From NCBI GenBank assembly GCA_038277395.1, contig CM076189.1:236407918-236471917 (forward strand): 64,000 nt of DNA, given 5' to 3'. This document shows, in pieces, positions 1 through 11,050 of this stretch. Numbering within the stretch: the stretch's first letter is position 1; each line of letters opens with the position of its first letter. The position numbers and the translations under genes are program-made. The stretch comes from Dryocosmus kuriphilus. Its lineage: Eukaryota > Arthropoda > Insecta > Hymenoptera > Cynipidae. The notes under the pieces were generated by a model that saw only the letters and a list, made by a program, of their open reading frames with translations, made no database searches and was not told the DNA's origin.

Positions 1-473
1 ACGTTTTTGTGAGGCATGGTTAAAATTGACTTTTTTCGGGTTTTACGTGGAGGTTGTACTTTGACTTTCGATCTATCTTTTGTTATTATTCAGAAGTGGG
101 TAATATTTTGTATTTAAAGACAAAAATAAACACTGACGCTTATGACACTCGCTAATTTCAAATGCGTTTTTCTCGAAAAGAGGTTTCTCGAAGTCCCAAC
201 TTCAAAAGTGCCCTGTTGCCTTATTTTTAAACCTAGAATGTTTATTCTGGGCTTATAAGGTCGAGAATTTATCCCGTTATATGCTCCTATACGTAATTTC
301 ATACCGACAACCTGGTTACTTTTTATTTGGACATACACATATTATTACATTATTATTATATAATTTTCTCTCAGGCATCTGTTGGAGGTTGATTAGAATG
401 TTTAAAGGATAATTAAATTTGGCAATTAGGGTCTACATTTAATGAAAAGATAATTAGAGTATATCTTAAATTA

Positions 474-516
474 TGGCAAACGTTTCGACCTCGGATAGGA
501 GTCCTCATCAGTGCCA
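474..516 (-). ncRNA. Hammerhead ribozyme motif (minimal, short helix III)
   Basis: Read on the minus strand, the conserved core CTGATGAG is followed by a stem II hairpin and then by GAAA. Stem I is five pairs, TGGCA with TGCCA. Stem II pairs as G-C, G-U, A/G mismatch, C-G, U-A, C-G around a CUAUCC loop. After GAAA comes CGTT, so helix III can be only the palindromic ACGU, with cleavage expected after the following U. Retroelement hammerheads with such tiny helix III are thought to act best as dimers. All core positions are present, so activity is plausible but untested. Confidence 0.6.
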
Positions 517-1126
517 AGTAAGTATACATATATGCAAGTTGAACTTAAAATTAAGTATTAATGCGTAATAAAAATCATGCAGTGTGAGTGTTTAAATATG
601 TAAAATGAGGGTGTGTAAACTTGCTGTCTCACCTTCTCTCTTTAACCTCCTTTCACTCTATGTGCGAAGTCCGTTTGGCCGACTTATGTTAGTATAGGAC
701 ATAATCCCAAGTTGAGAACACTCACAAACGTTTTGTGGAAGTGTGTGGATGTTCTTAACTTGGAATTATGTCCTATACTACTTCAGCCAAACAGACTTTG
801 CACATAGGATGAAAGGAGGTTAAAGAGAGAAGGAGAGTTTTAACTTTCTCAGTTGACTTCTTTCGAACTCTGACTACTGTGTGTGTATTAGTTTTGTGGA
901 AGTGTGTGAATATATTCAACTTGGAATTATATCCTATACTACTTCGGTCAAACAGACTTCGCACATAGAGTGAAAGTATGTTAAAGAGAGAAGGAGAGAC
1001 AGTAAGTTTACACACCCTCATTTTACATATTTACACACTCACACTGCATGATTTTAATTACGAATTATGATAATATATCATTTTAAGTACAACTTGTATA
1101 TATATATATGTATATATATATTTACT

Positions 1127-1169
1127 TGGCACTGAGGAGGACTCCTATCCGAGGTCGAAACGTTTGCCA
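1127..1169 (+). ncRNA. Hammerhead-like motif, core mutated
   Basis: This is the mirror copy of the motif at 474-516, on the plus strand in the other arm. Stem I, stem II, GAAA and the ACGU helix III are unchanged, but the core reads CTGAGGAG instead of CTGATGAG. That change is expected to abolish cleavage. It is a decayed ribozyme copy. Confidence 0.5.
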
Positions 1170-1317
1170 TAATTTAAGATATTATACTCTAATTATCTTT
1201 TCATTAAATGTAGACCCTAATTGCCAAATGTAATTATTTTGTAAACAATTAATAACTGGGCCAATAAAAAAAACGGTATCTTTCCATAAAAGAGTAAAGA
1301 TGACACGTAACGTTAAT

Positions 1318-1407
1318 TAGAATATTCTGCACAGGGTTGTTCCGCTTTATATTATCAGTCACGGATGCATTTTTGTAATGCAATCAAGTGATCTGATGAG
1401 AGTAGTA
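1318..1407 (+). repeat. Dispersed repeat, copy 1
   Basis: About 88 bases, ending in the stretch TGCAATCAAGTGATCTGATG, recur in inverted orientation at about 60603-60692. The rest of 1237-2009 holds no gene and is AT-rich. I cannot name the family. Confidence 0.6.
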
Positions 1408-1834
1408 GGAGAGAGTCGGCTATGGTGGTGGACTTTGACTTCAATATCCTATAAATTATAATTGAAATGCGATTTTGACTTGTGTATTTTTTAGGGTGAG
1501 GCTCACATTATCAGGAAACATATATTATTATTCAAAACCGTCTTTATCTTCGTCCTTATTTGACATTTGATTAATTCACATGGGTGTTTCATTTTGACCG
1601 GCGTGTTCCATACGATGCGCTGGGGCACGGTGGATGTAATATAACTGCCGGTTCATTTCAACAATATGAACATTTTAGAAAAAAAAGTATTCAATATAAT
1701 AATTCTTGAGAGTCTAATGTATTGAAGAAAAATTACTCGAGATATGTTCAACACTAAATAAATGTTTTCTTATCAATCAAAGTAAAATCTGTATCAAAGC
1801 CCAGTTATAACCTAGTAAAACATAACTTAGCCGA

Positions 1835-1945
1835 AAATTCAACTATTACGTTATTGGTGAAAAAGTCAATTCTTTGTTGAAAATTCAACTGTTTGCTTGA
1901 AAATGAAACTATTTTTTAATGAAAATCTAGTTTTGTTTATTGAAA
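1835..1945. repeat. Degenerate TTGAAAATTCAAC-type repeat
   Basis: Short units such as TTGTTGAAAATTCAAC and GCTTGAAAATGAAACT follow each other with a spacing of about 15-25 bases. A second block of the same kind lies at 3770-3960 inside the next element. I recall units of this kind as common in insect intergenic DNA; no coding content. Confidence 0.5.
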
Positions 1946-2643
1946 ACTCCTTTTTCTAGAGTTCATAATTCCAATATTTTTAACTAAAAAATAATATTTT
2001 TTTTGGTTCAAAAATCATCAATTATATTCCCCCCCCCCAAAAACTTTAAAAAATTAAAAAAAAGTTTGGCGGTTTTACAGGTCAAAAAATATTTTGGTCC
2101 ATGTAGCCTACGTGTTTAAAAACTAACATTTTTATCAAGTACATTAAGAAAAATCATTCATACTTTTACATGAAATTCAAAAATGTTATGTAATTCATAT
2201 TTTACATTTTTTTACAAAAAGTAGTGATACCATAATGACGGGCATATATTTTCATTTCACATTAACGATCTTCGTTTTCGGAGGCTAATGACGAAATATT
2301 ATGATTAACAGCACATTACAAATAAAATACTGAAACATTAGAACTACGCAGAAAAGTTCCAAAAAGACCCGACAAGCCGCTTTTTTTGAACTACTCACCT
2401 GTCACATTAATTATTAAGGAATGTTGAACATCAACAATGTAACAATCTAGCTTCGTGCGTTCATTAATACACACAACATTCTTTTTGCAACATCCACCTC
2501 GAAAGTAGGCCTTTCCGTGTACCTAAATTATAAACAAAGGACTTATTCGTGATAAAAATGCGGGAATATTATTGGCACATGCGCACTTCGATTCTTATTT
2601 ACTTTCCACATCGGTGGAATGAACGCGCATACGCACTTTAAAG

Positions 2644-3221
2644 ATGAGCAACATTCCACATCGCGATGATTCCAAGCAATGCAGTGCCAGCATCGCTCAG
2701 TGTGCAAGCGAACAGCTGATGACAGGTGCGAGGTTAGAGTCGACGTGGTGTGCAAGTGAAATTTTCGTTTTGATTTCTGATGAAATGATGATCTCCAATA
2801 ACGATTTCGACAAAACCGGTGAAGAATGTACACCACCAGATATTGTTCAAGCCGCTGCAAGTGCATCCGAAAATCTGCTGCCCGAAAAGTCCAAAATTAA
2901 ATATAACGCGACTTACGATCGATTTATAAAGTGGACAGCAACGAAGAATACCAAATCATTATCAGAGAATGTGTTATTGGCCTATTTTAGTGAGCTGGCA
3001 AAAACAATGAAACCATCAACTCTTTGGTCTCATTATTCAATGCTAAAAACCACATTGAGCACGAAAAACAACATTAAAATTGAATTTTACGCAAAGCTAA
3101 ATAACTGCTTTCTTAAAGAGACAGTCCGTTGGCATCAAGAGCAAAAAATCTAAAATCCTGTCGTCAGAAGGCGTAGAAAAGTTTCTCAACGAAGGTCTAG
3201 ATCATCAGTATTTGGCAAGAA
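2644..3221 (+). pseudogene. Tyrosine-recombinase-like (Crypton-type) N-terminal domain, broken
   Basis: The frame from the ATG at 2644 runs 169 codons to a stop at 3151. Residues about 90-155 (YDRFIKW, LAYFSELA, KPSTLWSHYSMLK) match the SAM-like core-binding domain that precedes the catalytic domain in Crypton-like proteins. Near FLKETV the homologous sequence moves to another frame and continues as FLKRQSVG, KSKKSKIL, GVEKFLNE and YLARK, up to a plausible splice donor AAG|GTAAAT at about 3222. The catalytic exon with the R..H..R..Y residues was not found downstream. It is therefore a frameshifted and truncated remnant. A domesticated gene is unlikely given the break. Confidence 0.6.
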
Positions 3222-3769
3222 AGGTAAATACCACAATTATAAGCACTTATGTGTACACAAATTTATCTTTAAATCTGACTAACATTATTTAGAATTTATT
3301 TGCTAATCTAAATAAGTATTACTAATAAAGAATCAATAATAATCAAAGCATTTTTAAAAATTGATAAAACAGATATAGACTGACATCAATTTGACTATAA
3401 TTCAGATTCTAAAAGTTTTTTTCTATTATGTAGAACTAACTATTTATTTAAATGATATATTTGCTCGTTTTTCCAAAGGTATCGATTTTAATTGACCCAA
3501 GCATGAAAGTTAGCCCAGGACGAAACGTTTTACACTTCCTATTATTGAAAAAATTCTATGGACCCTATACCAATAAAAATCCTTCTTTTACTGCTTAATG
3601 TTTATAACTACATATTTATCAAAAGCGACTAATATTTTTTCAAATTTATTCATAATATAATTAAATATTGTTAATAAAGAGTCACTAATCTCTAGTTAAA
3701 ATCCAATTTTAGGTTATGTTATTTAATAAAATTCTGATTACTTTTCTACTTCACCTAAAAATATAACTA

Positions 3770-3960
3770 TTCCATTTTTGGTTAAAAAATTATCTTTCTT
3801 AGTTGAAAATTCATCTTCTTTAGTTAAATTGAACTGTTTTTGGTTTCAAGTTGAAATCTTTTTTGGTTAAAATATTAACTATTAGATTTTTTGTTAAAAA
3901 CTCAACTACTTAGATGGAAATGAAACTGCTACGTCAAAAATAATTTTTTTGATTTGTAAT
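3770..3960. repeat. Degenerate TTAGTTGAAAATTC-type repeat
   Basis: Units such as TTAGTTGAAAATTCATCTTC and GTTAAAAACTCAACTACTTA repeat at 15-25 base spacing. This is the same class as 1835-1945 and has no coding content. Confidence 0.5.
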
Positions 3961-5100
3961 TCATCGTTTTTAATTTTTTTTAAATAATTCCTTTATCTTT
4001 CAATTAGTGCACCTTTCTCGGACAGTTGTTGCAAAAAATAGCGTGTGATGTACGTGCGCAAGGCAATTCCTGACTCGTGTGGTTTCAGCACTCACCTTCA
4101 GCTCTTCGCACTCGTCTTCGTTTTCGCACTCGCTGCGCTCGTGCGCTAACCTTTGACTCGTGCTTCGAGCCTACGGCTCATGCTGAAACATTTACACTCG
4201 ATGGGAATCGCCTATTTTGCGCACTTGTATCACAAATAGCTATTGCGTCTCTAAAGCGAAGATACATAATAAAAGAACTAAAAGTATAGCATAAAAATTG
4301 ACTCTAATACATGGAAAACACAGGCAAGGTTGCCTCAAATGATGAAGTCGCCTTATTGTATAAGGTATCTGATGAGGAATCTTTTCCTGGAGAGCATTTA
4401 TTTACGTACGAGTTAATCTATGAAAAAAATTCCATTATCACAGAAGCGCGAATATAAGCAATGAAAGATTTCTAACACTGCATTAACTCCAAATTATAGC
4501 GAAAATGTTGACCTTTCCGATTGTAGAATCACAGCGTCTAGCGTATCAATACTAACATACAAAAAGCGGGTTGTCGGGACTTTTTGGAACTTTTCTGCAT
4601 ATTAGGTACTATTGTTTCAGTATTTTATTTGCAATGTGCTGTTAATCATTATATTTCGTCATTAGCCTCCGAAAACGAAGATCGTTAATGTGAAATGAAA
4701 ATGTATGCCCGTCATTATGGTATCACTACTTTTTGTTTAAAAAATGTAATAATGAATCGCGTAATGTTTTTGCATTTCATGTAAAAGTATGAATGATCTT
4801 TCTTAATGTACTTGATAAAAATGTTAGTTTTTACACACGTTGGCTACATGGACCAAAATATTTTTTGAACTGTGAAGCCGCCAAATTTTTTTTTTACTTT
4901 TTTAAAAGTTTTTTTTGGGAGGATTATATTGTATACGAACTTGATGATTTTTATTAAATTTCAAAATGGGATTAAATGCTGATTCGTATTTAAAAATTTG
5001 TTAAGATGCTCAATTTGCTAATACAAATTCTATCATTTATATAATCTCTTCCTCTGGATTTGTTCAGTATGGAAATACGTCTCCACAGTATACCGAATAA

Positions 5101-5305
5101 TTGAGGGTAGATCCACAATAAGACTCGCCATACGTCGACGTTCGAATGTATATGCGTATCTGACGTCATACGCAGATTTTGTCACGTTGTTGGCAACTGT
5201 CGCCGCGAAAGAACGGAAAATGCGAAACGCCATAAATGCTCGGACAGTTGGTGAAACGTGCCGAACGTCGACGTTCGGTGAATCTCATTGTGGACCTACC
5301 CTTAA
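5101..5305. mobile_element. Small MITE
   Basis: The left end, TTGAGGGTAGATCCACAATA, is mirrored by the right end, with ACGTCGACGTTCG blocks also repeated in inverted order. The element is about 205 bases and has no coding capacity. The ends finish at or in TTAA, which hints at a TTAA-targeting family such as piggyBac or Kolobok, but no clear duplication is visible. The flanks 4953-5100 and 5306-5850 hold no supported gene. Confidence 0.6.
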
Positions 5306-5850
5306 ATAAAACATGATGAATAAAGCAAGCTTGTATAAGATTACATTTCTGTAGTATACATAACGCACATGCTCTGTTTACGTGTAGAGTTTCCCCTTGT
5401 GAATTTATCATGAACGAGTGGTTGAAATTTACGTAATGCTGCAGTTGTCAAAGGAATATGCTTGCCTCTATTTCTGAGAGCATTATGCGTAAATAACAAA
5501 AACACGGTATTTGTAAACATACATAATGCCAATTTTTCAAATGATGCCTTTCATTTGCTGATCTCAGCAGAATATGAATTTATCTTAAAATGTTAATCCA
5601 TGTTTATTACAAAACCTTTTCAAATTTATATAAGTTCCTCATTTAGACGTAGACTTTCCAACCGTTCTTTTCAGTAAGGCGAATGATTGAGAGGCCTTAC
5701 GATCAATCGAAAGTTTCTCTCTCCTGAAAGCAATGTCATACTTCCTGATTCCTACCTTACCGATATTTTTTTGGAACAACTCGCGCCTCTACATGAAATG
5801 AGATGTCGAGTTGAAAACAGTACCAGACAATACCCAGATAGTACAACTAG

Positions 5851-6182
5851 CCGCAAATTGAGGTTAAATTGGTGAGCAACTTTCCGTTAATCTACTGCCG
5901 CAATCGGACAACAACTTGACGGTAACAGTTGTAAATTCTGAAGTTGACGTAAAGTTGACTTAAAGTTGACGAAAAAAGTTGATCACCAACTGGTTGAACT
6001 ACAACTTGTTACCGTCAAACTAACCGCAAATTGAGGTTAAGTTGGTAGAGCAACTTTCCGTTAATCTACTGCCGCAATCGGACAACAACTTGACGGTAAC
6101 AGTTGTAAATTCTGAAGTTGACGTAAAGTTGGCTTAAAGTTGACGAAAAAAGTTGATCACCAACTAGTTGAACTGCAACTCT
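5851..6182 (+). repeat. 173-bp tandem duplication
   Basis: Two near-identical units start CCGCAAATTGAGGTTAA at 5851 and 6024. Each ends in a run of AAGTTGAC words and contains the inverted pair CAACTTGACGGTAAC / GTTACCGTCAA, so each unit can form a hairpin. It is not coding. Confidence 0.85.
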
Positions 6183-6319
6183 GGCTATCTGAGTACCTTA
6201 TCAATTTATTTGAAATTAGAGACAATAACCCACCACCAACACAGTCAACGGTTCTTCATCAAAGAAAAGCAGTAGGTATACTTATCGAGGAGTATACACT
6301 TCGGAAATATTGTTCAAAG

Positions 6320-7597
6320 CTACAAATTTGTTCAAAATTTAATTCGCTACAATATTTATATATACAATATTATTAAAAAGCATTATTTATTGCTAATAAT
6401 AAGCAAACAGTATGAAAAATTAGGAAAGTAGCGCAGTTTTTTCAACTTTTGAGCCCTTTCTGTTAAAAATAAGTGGCACATTTAAATGGAAAAATTTAGG
6501 GGACTCAATTCCCAACAGCTTTCGTAGAAACAAGTTTATCGTACGACGTGTAGATCACGCCGGGAACGCGCTCAACATGGCGGTGCAGGGGAACTCGCAA
6601 TTTGCTGAGCATTCCTTCAAAATTCGTTCTCTGACAAAAGTTATTACCATGTCAGAGTGCTTTATATTTGAAAAATCATTGGATAGTGGTCCAATGAGAA
6701 AGATCAAGGAAAAGGGCATGAAAAAGCTGTTATCACCCGGGCAGCAGACCGGCGGAACGCAGTGGATACGCTACAGCGTTTCCCTAAAGTATCCGCGTAA
6801 AGTTCGCTCGAAATTTAATAAATGAAGGAAACAAAGCAAATGTTTAAGTTGTTGTAATTATAATTCTACGGTAAATTTTACTTTCGAAAATGACGATATA
6901 AGTGGAAAATTTTGATTTTTCATCGATAGACGTTAAAAAACACTTTTAAGCATGCGCCTGGTATGCGACAGCCAGACGTGCAACACTGCACGTCGGGCTG
7001 CCGCATGCTTCAAAATGGTTTTTAACTTCTACCGCCGAAAAATAAACTTTTTCCACTTATATGGTAATTTTCTAACGAAAAATTTACCGTAGAATTATAA
7101 TTGCAACAACTTATACATTTATTTTGTTTCTTTCATTCATTAAATTTCGAGCGAACTTTAAGGATACTTCAGGGAACTTTAGGGATACGCTGTAGCGTAT
7201 CCACTGCGTCCCGCTGGTCCGCCAGGGCAGTGAATATCGAAAGAGGTGAGAAAGATCACGAAAAGAGTCCCAAAGCATTAGATTCGGTGACAATTCATAC
7301 AGCTTGCCGCCGTGCGTCGCAAAAGCAATGAAGCGTCTATTTCGCCTTCTCCCGGGCGTAATCTACACGTTGTTCGAAAAATTTGCTTCTACGAAAGCCA
7401 TTGGGAATTAAGTCCCCTACAACTTTGTCATTTAAATGTGCCACCTATTTTTAATAGAAAGGGTTCCGAAGTTAAAAAAACTGCGCCACTTTCCTAATTT
7501 TCCATACTTTTTGCTTATCATTAGCAATAAATAATGTTTTTTCTACAACATTTTTTATATAAATACTGCAGAGAATTAAATTTTCAAGAAATTTGTC
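6320..7597. mobile_element. Large foldback element
   Basis: The left arm (6320 onward) and right arm (down to 7597) are inverted copies along nearly their full length: TTATTTATTGCTAATAATAA, the GTGGCACATTTAAATG block, the GGGACTCAATTCCCAA block and CGCTACAGCGTTTCCC all recur in reverse. The symmetry centre is near 6985, at GACGTGCAACACTGCACGTC flanked by GCATGC. The short ORFs inside mirror each other and are not genes. This is a non-autonomous palindromic element. Confidence 0.8.
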
Positions 7598-8299
7598 ACT
7601 TACCTTCTTTATAGAGAAATGCAAAATACGCGTGCAAATCGACAAAAACACAAAATCCAAGACGGCGGACATTAGCGTTCATTAAAAGAGCAACACTGTG
7701 ACTTCTTCATATGCTCCGCGGAGGGCATTCAACTGCATCAAAAGTTTTAGTCCGCAAATTATTCCCGTGAAAATAATCTAAAATGGTTGGGCTACATTTG
7801 ACAGATTTGAGATCCCAACGAATCAGCAGCACAAAAACAATGGAAAATCTTAGGTTCTGGAGATCTCAGGATCTCGGGAGTTATTAAAAAATTTCAGTAA
7901 TATTTTTATTATTTTTGCATTATTCGATATTTGATGTTTAAAAGTTATAAAAATTTATGAACTTGTATTTTAACCATTCCCAATCTCTACCAATGTCGCG
8001 AGTTTGATACTTTGTTTAATTGATGTGTTGAAGGTGTATGCATGTTTACGAGGAAATTTAATTTACATTCCTTCCTATCTATTGTATCAAGATTTGTGGC
8101 AACGAATCGCCGCTAGGTAAAAAAAAAACAAAAAATCTATATTCTCGACCGAACTATGAATATTAAACATTTATTCGATGAACGGCACAATTCCTTACCG
8201 ACTTAATGAAACGTGGACAGTAACCAGAAAATGAAAAGCTTTCAAAATTAATTGCAAGATAATCCAATTATTAGCTTTCTTTGACCGTATATTATTATC
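7598..8299. other. AT-rich DNA, nothing recognised
   Basis: No supported ORF, repeat or RNA gene is seen. The stretch is AT-rich with a short ACGGCGGACATTAGCG patch near 7660. Confidence 0.5.
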
Positions 8300-8733
8300 A
8301 AGTAAAAAGGAATGTTACCTGTCATTCTTTTAAAGTCCATTAAAATTATCATGTAGAGTCATACAAGTTGCAAAAATCATGTTTATATCGATGTTTTTAC
8401 ATATGATCATATGTGATTGATGATATGTGATCGGTCTCATTGATATGGTCTAACCTTCTTGGTATATTTACTTGCAACAGCTGTTCATATTAGTGTGAAC
8501 TTTAAGCTGATCTCTTAATATTATGTTTTGCCATCGTCGTGATTACCACCATCGATTTTATTATATTAATTATGTAGTTCAGTCAATCAATCTTTAAGTC
8601 TCTCTTATTTTTTTGAGACTTAAAGTAAATATTGTTTAAAAACATCGATATAAACATCACTTTTGAAAATTATATGACTCTACATGATAATTTTAATGGA
8701 CTTTAAAAAAATGACAGGTAACATTGCCTTTTA
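8300..8733. mobile_element. Inverted-repeat MITE
   Basis: Arms of about 100 bases at 8300-8400 and 8635-8733 are reverse complements (GTTACCTGTCATTCTTTTAA, TCATGTAGAGTCATA, TTTATATCGATGTTTTTA). The 235-base loop has no ORF. Family unknown. Confidence 0.75.
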
Positions 8734-9550
8734 ATCATTTTTTGTATGAAAAGGTTTTAGTATTACATCTATGTTATCTAGGAGTAGTTTTCTCTAATTA
8801 TAGATTTTTGAAAAAGTCTAGCAATGAACCCGAAATGTCAACGTCGAAATAAATGATAAAAAACTAACTTCTTGTTGTTTCTTATAAATCAGACCGAGAA
8901 GACCATGAATGAACAATCTGACCTTTTAGCTTTGATAATTTTTACTTGATAAAATAAAAAGCTGTTTGGGTTTTTTGATGACTTCATGTTGATAAAGTCA
9001 AAACCGTCAAATTTTTACCACGGAAAACATTAAAAGAGTAGAACTTTTGAACTCTGTTTTTAATGGCTACACGCAAACGTTTTGAAATGATTGACAAAAG
9101 AATTTAACTGAACATGCGTAGTACTCCTTTCTTTTGCCACTTTGATAAATCTTTTATAGACTCTAAATAGAAAAAAATTTAGTATACGGAATTTATAAGT
9201 TTGTTAAAAATATGCTAGCAACACGTTTCAAACTAAAGTGAATGCAATGACCCTTTAACCTATTTTTCATACAAGACAAGTGAAGAGGAAATGAACATCA
9301 TATTCATCTTATAGAGCCTCAAGGTGCTATCTCTATACAATTTGTCATATACTTTTTAGTAAACGTCTTCATGTACAAGCTTTGTAATTTTGAAAACCCT
9401 CCCTGTAAAAGAATTGTTGTCTAGGTTTCGATTTTTTCATCAGAATTATAGTATAATTTAGGTAAGTAATAAACATGACAAGCGACTACTTCTGACCATA
9501 AAATGAAAAATTTTTATTCAAATTCGACGTTTCGAAATCGTTCATGATGT

Positions 9551-9805
9551 AAATAAAATATCGAACTGAAGCTTTGAAAAATGAATGAGAAGACAATAAA
9601 CTACGTTTATGTACATTATTTTAAGCAGGAATTTTGAAAAACGTTTTTTTTCGACGAAATTAAAACTCGAAGCGTCAAAAATGCTTCCAGTTTTAATTTC
9701 GTCGAAAAAAATTTTTTTTTCAAAATTCCTACTCAAATAAAGTACATAAACGTAGTTTATTGTCTTCTTATGCATTTTCAAAAGTTCCAGTTCGATATTT
9801 TACTC
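9551..9805. mobile_element. Foldback element (250 bp hairpin)
   Basis: The sequence from AAATAAAATATCGAACTG to CAGTTCGATATTTTACTC is a near-complete palindrome with arms of about 120 bases; shared blocks include AAACTACGTTTATGTACAT and TCGTCGAAAAAAA. The centre is near 9672. ORFs inside are a by-product. The preceding minus-strand sequence at 9515-9535 contains TTTCGAAACGTCG, which resembles the end of a hammerhead but lacks its CTGATGA box. Confidence 0.75.
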
Positions 9806-10159
9806 TCGAAAAAAGTTCTTGGGTTCAAAAGAAAAGTGATAAACTCACAAAATTTAGGTCGGTAATATATGTATTTTAGTGTTTCACATGCCCTTAAACT
9901 TTAACATCACAGAAAAACGTGGAGATTTTTCTTTATCCTAACTTGAGACAGATTCATTGCAGCATTTGAATACGTGCGAAAATAAAACTGATCTGTCGCT
10001 AAACAAATTAAATATCTCTGTAAAAAAATTGACAACAATTTTTATCCGCTGACGGATAATTTTTGTCCACCAGCAGATGAACAATAGCTGTTAACTGTTT
10101 GTAGCTCAAGTGTCTAAAGTGAGGATAAAAAATGTGCCCACTTCGCGGGCACATTATCA

Positions 10160-11050
10160 TCATTCTCTCTCTCTTTCCAAGGTGAGCAATTCTGCTTTTT
10201 AATATTTTCTCATATCTTGCATAGTTTTGCTAAAAAGTGGTTTTCTTTATATTTCATAACATATTTCACGAATAACTCAAAAACGAGGCCTCTGCTCAAA
10301 AAAATGTGGGAAGCAAATTTTTAAATCTTTTGGAGATGAACAACTTTGTTCATTATCATTTCTTTTGTATCTTGCATATTTTGGCGGGAAATTTGAATTT
10401 TTGATTTTTTAATAGCGTTTTCTCGATTAAAATCAAAACCGTGCATTTTATCAAAAATAGTTAGATCAAAATTTGTAGATCTTGTTGAGATGAACAACTT
10501 TGTTTATTATCATTTTTTCGTATCTTGCTTAGTTTGGCACGAAATTTGAATTTTTTATTTTTAATAACGTTTTCTCGATTAAAACAAAAACCGTGCATTT
10601 TATCAAAAAAGGGTTGATATAAAATTTGTAGATCTTTTTAAGATAAATAATTTTAGTTATATACATATTTTCTGTATCTTGCATAGTTTAGCCGAAAAAT
10701 GTTTTTTTTGATTTTGTGAAAACAGTTTTTGATGGATAAAACCATAACCGTTAGTCAAAAGTGGCTGGTTAACGAACTCGTCCTTACTTTTCACGCTTTA
10801 AAGAAGTGTGCCAAAGCGCAGCCCAATCTGATTAGTTCTTCGAAAGTTATCGTGTTCACAGGCTACTACGACAATGACAACGACAACAACGACGACGACA
10901 ACGACAGACAGACACACCAACGTAAAACATATTTTTTCGAATTCAGAAGGTCATGAAACGTCGACATTTCATGAAATCCGCGAAAGTCAGTTTTCACATA
11001 CAAGATAAAACTAATACCTTCTCATTGAGATGAGAATGTAAAAAACCTGG
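10160..11050 (+). repeat. Dispersed repeat family with small ORF, copy A
   Basis: This block shares long stretches with the reverse complement of 57090-57970. Its first part is a degenerate tandem of about 120-base units (TTTCTCGATTAAAA, CCGTGCATTTTATCAAAAA, GTAGATCTT, GTATCTTGCATAGTTT). The second part holds a 75-codon ORF and then ATCCGCGAAAGTCA and TTCTCATTGAGATGAGAA, also shared. The family is not one I can name. Confidence 0.7.
10729..10956 (+). CDS. Small ORF of dispersed repeat, copy A (function unknown)
   Basis: Seventy-five codons starting with Met-Met-Asp-Lys-Thr-Ile-Thr. The first 50 residues align without gaps to the ORF at 57102-57383 (shared LVNELVL, KKCA, AQ.NL, SKVI, DNDNDNN). 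An acidic Asp/Asn run encoded by a GAC/AAC repeat follows, then QT and a short tail ending at TGA. The other copy runs longer, so this one may be shortened by a change near TTCAGAAGGTCATGA. No domain is recognised. It could be a real repeat-encoded peptide or a frame kept open by chance in young copies. Confidence 0.3.
   Translation: MMDKTITVSQKWLVNELVLTFHALKKCAKAQPNLISSSKVIVFTGYYDNDNDNNDDDNDRQTHQRKTYFFEFRRS

Larger units (their letters stand above)
410..1236. mobile_element. Foldback (long inverted repeat) element carrying hammerhead motifs
   Basis: The left arm starts TAATTAAATTTGGCAATTAG and the right end is its reverse complement with few changes. Homology between the arms continues inward through nearly 400 bases each way, including blocks rich in CTCTCTTTAACC and AGTATAGGACATAAT, so almost the whole 0.8 kb could fold into one hairpin. 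There is no transposase-like frame; short ORFs inside are artefacts of the repeat. Each arm holds a hammerhead-like motif pointing outward. The ends TAATTA may include a target duplication. It could be a non-autonomous DNA element or an inverted pair of Penelope-type terminal repeats; the sequence does not decide. Confidence 0.8.
2010..4952 (+). mobile_element. Long-TIR element with tyrosine-recombinase-like ORF
   Basis: About 370 bases at 2010-2390 recur as an inverted copy at 4560-4952; shared blocks include CCGAAAACGAAGATCGTTAA, GGCTACATGGACCAAAATAT on the right arm and a poly-C/poly-G border. Between the arms lie a broken recombinase-like ORF (2644-3221), AT-rich filler with the TTGAAAATTC repeat, and a GC-richer stretch at 4017-4260 with alternating GCACTCG and GCTCGTGC words. 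No catalytic recombinase domain is visible in the second half, so this copy is non-autonomous. Confidence 0.75.

Noticed and set aside
4077..4289. 70-codon ORF through GCACTCG/GCTCGTGC words
   Set aside because: Low-complexity repeat within the long-TIR element; the frame is a by-product.
4360..4400. CTGATGAGGAATC as a further hammerhead
   Set aside because: The CTGATGAG box is present but no GAAA follows a stem, and no stem I can form.
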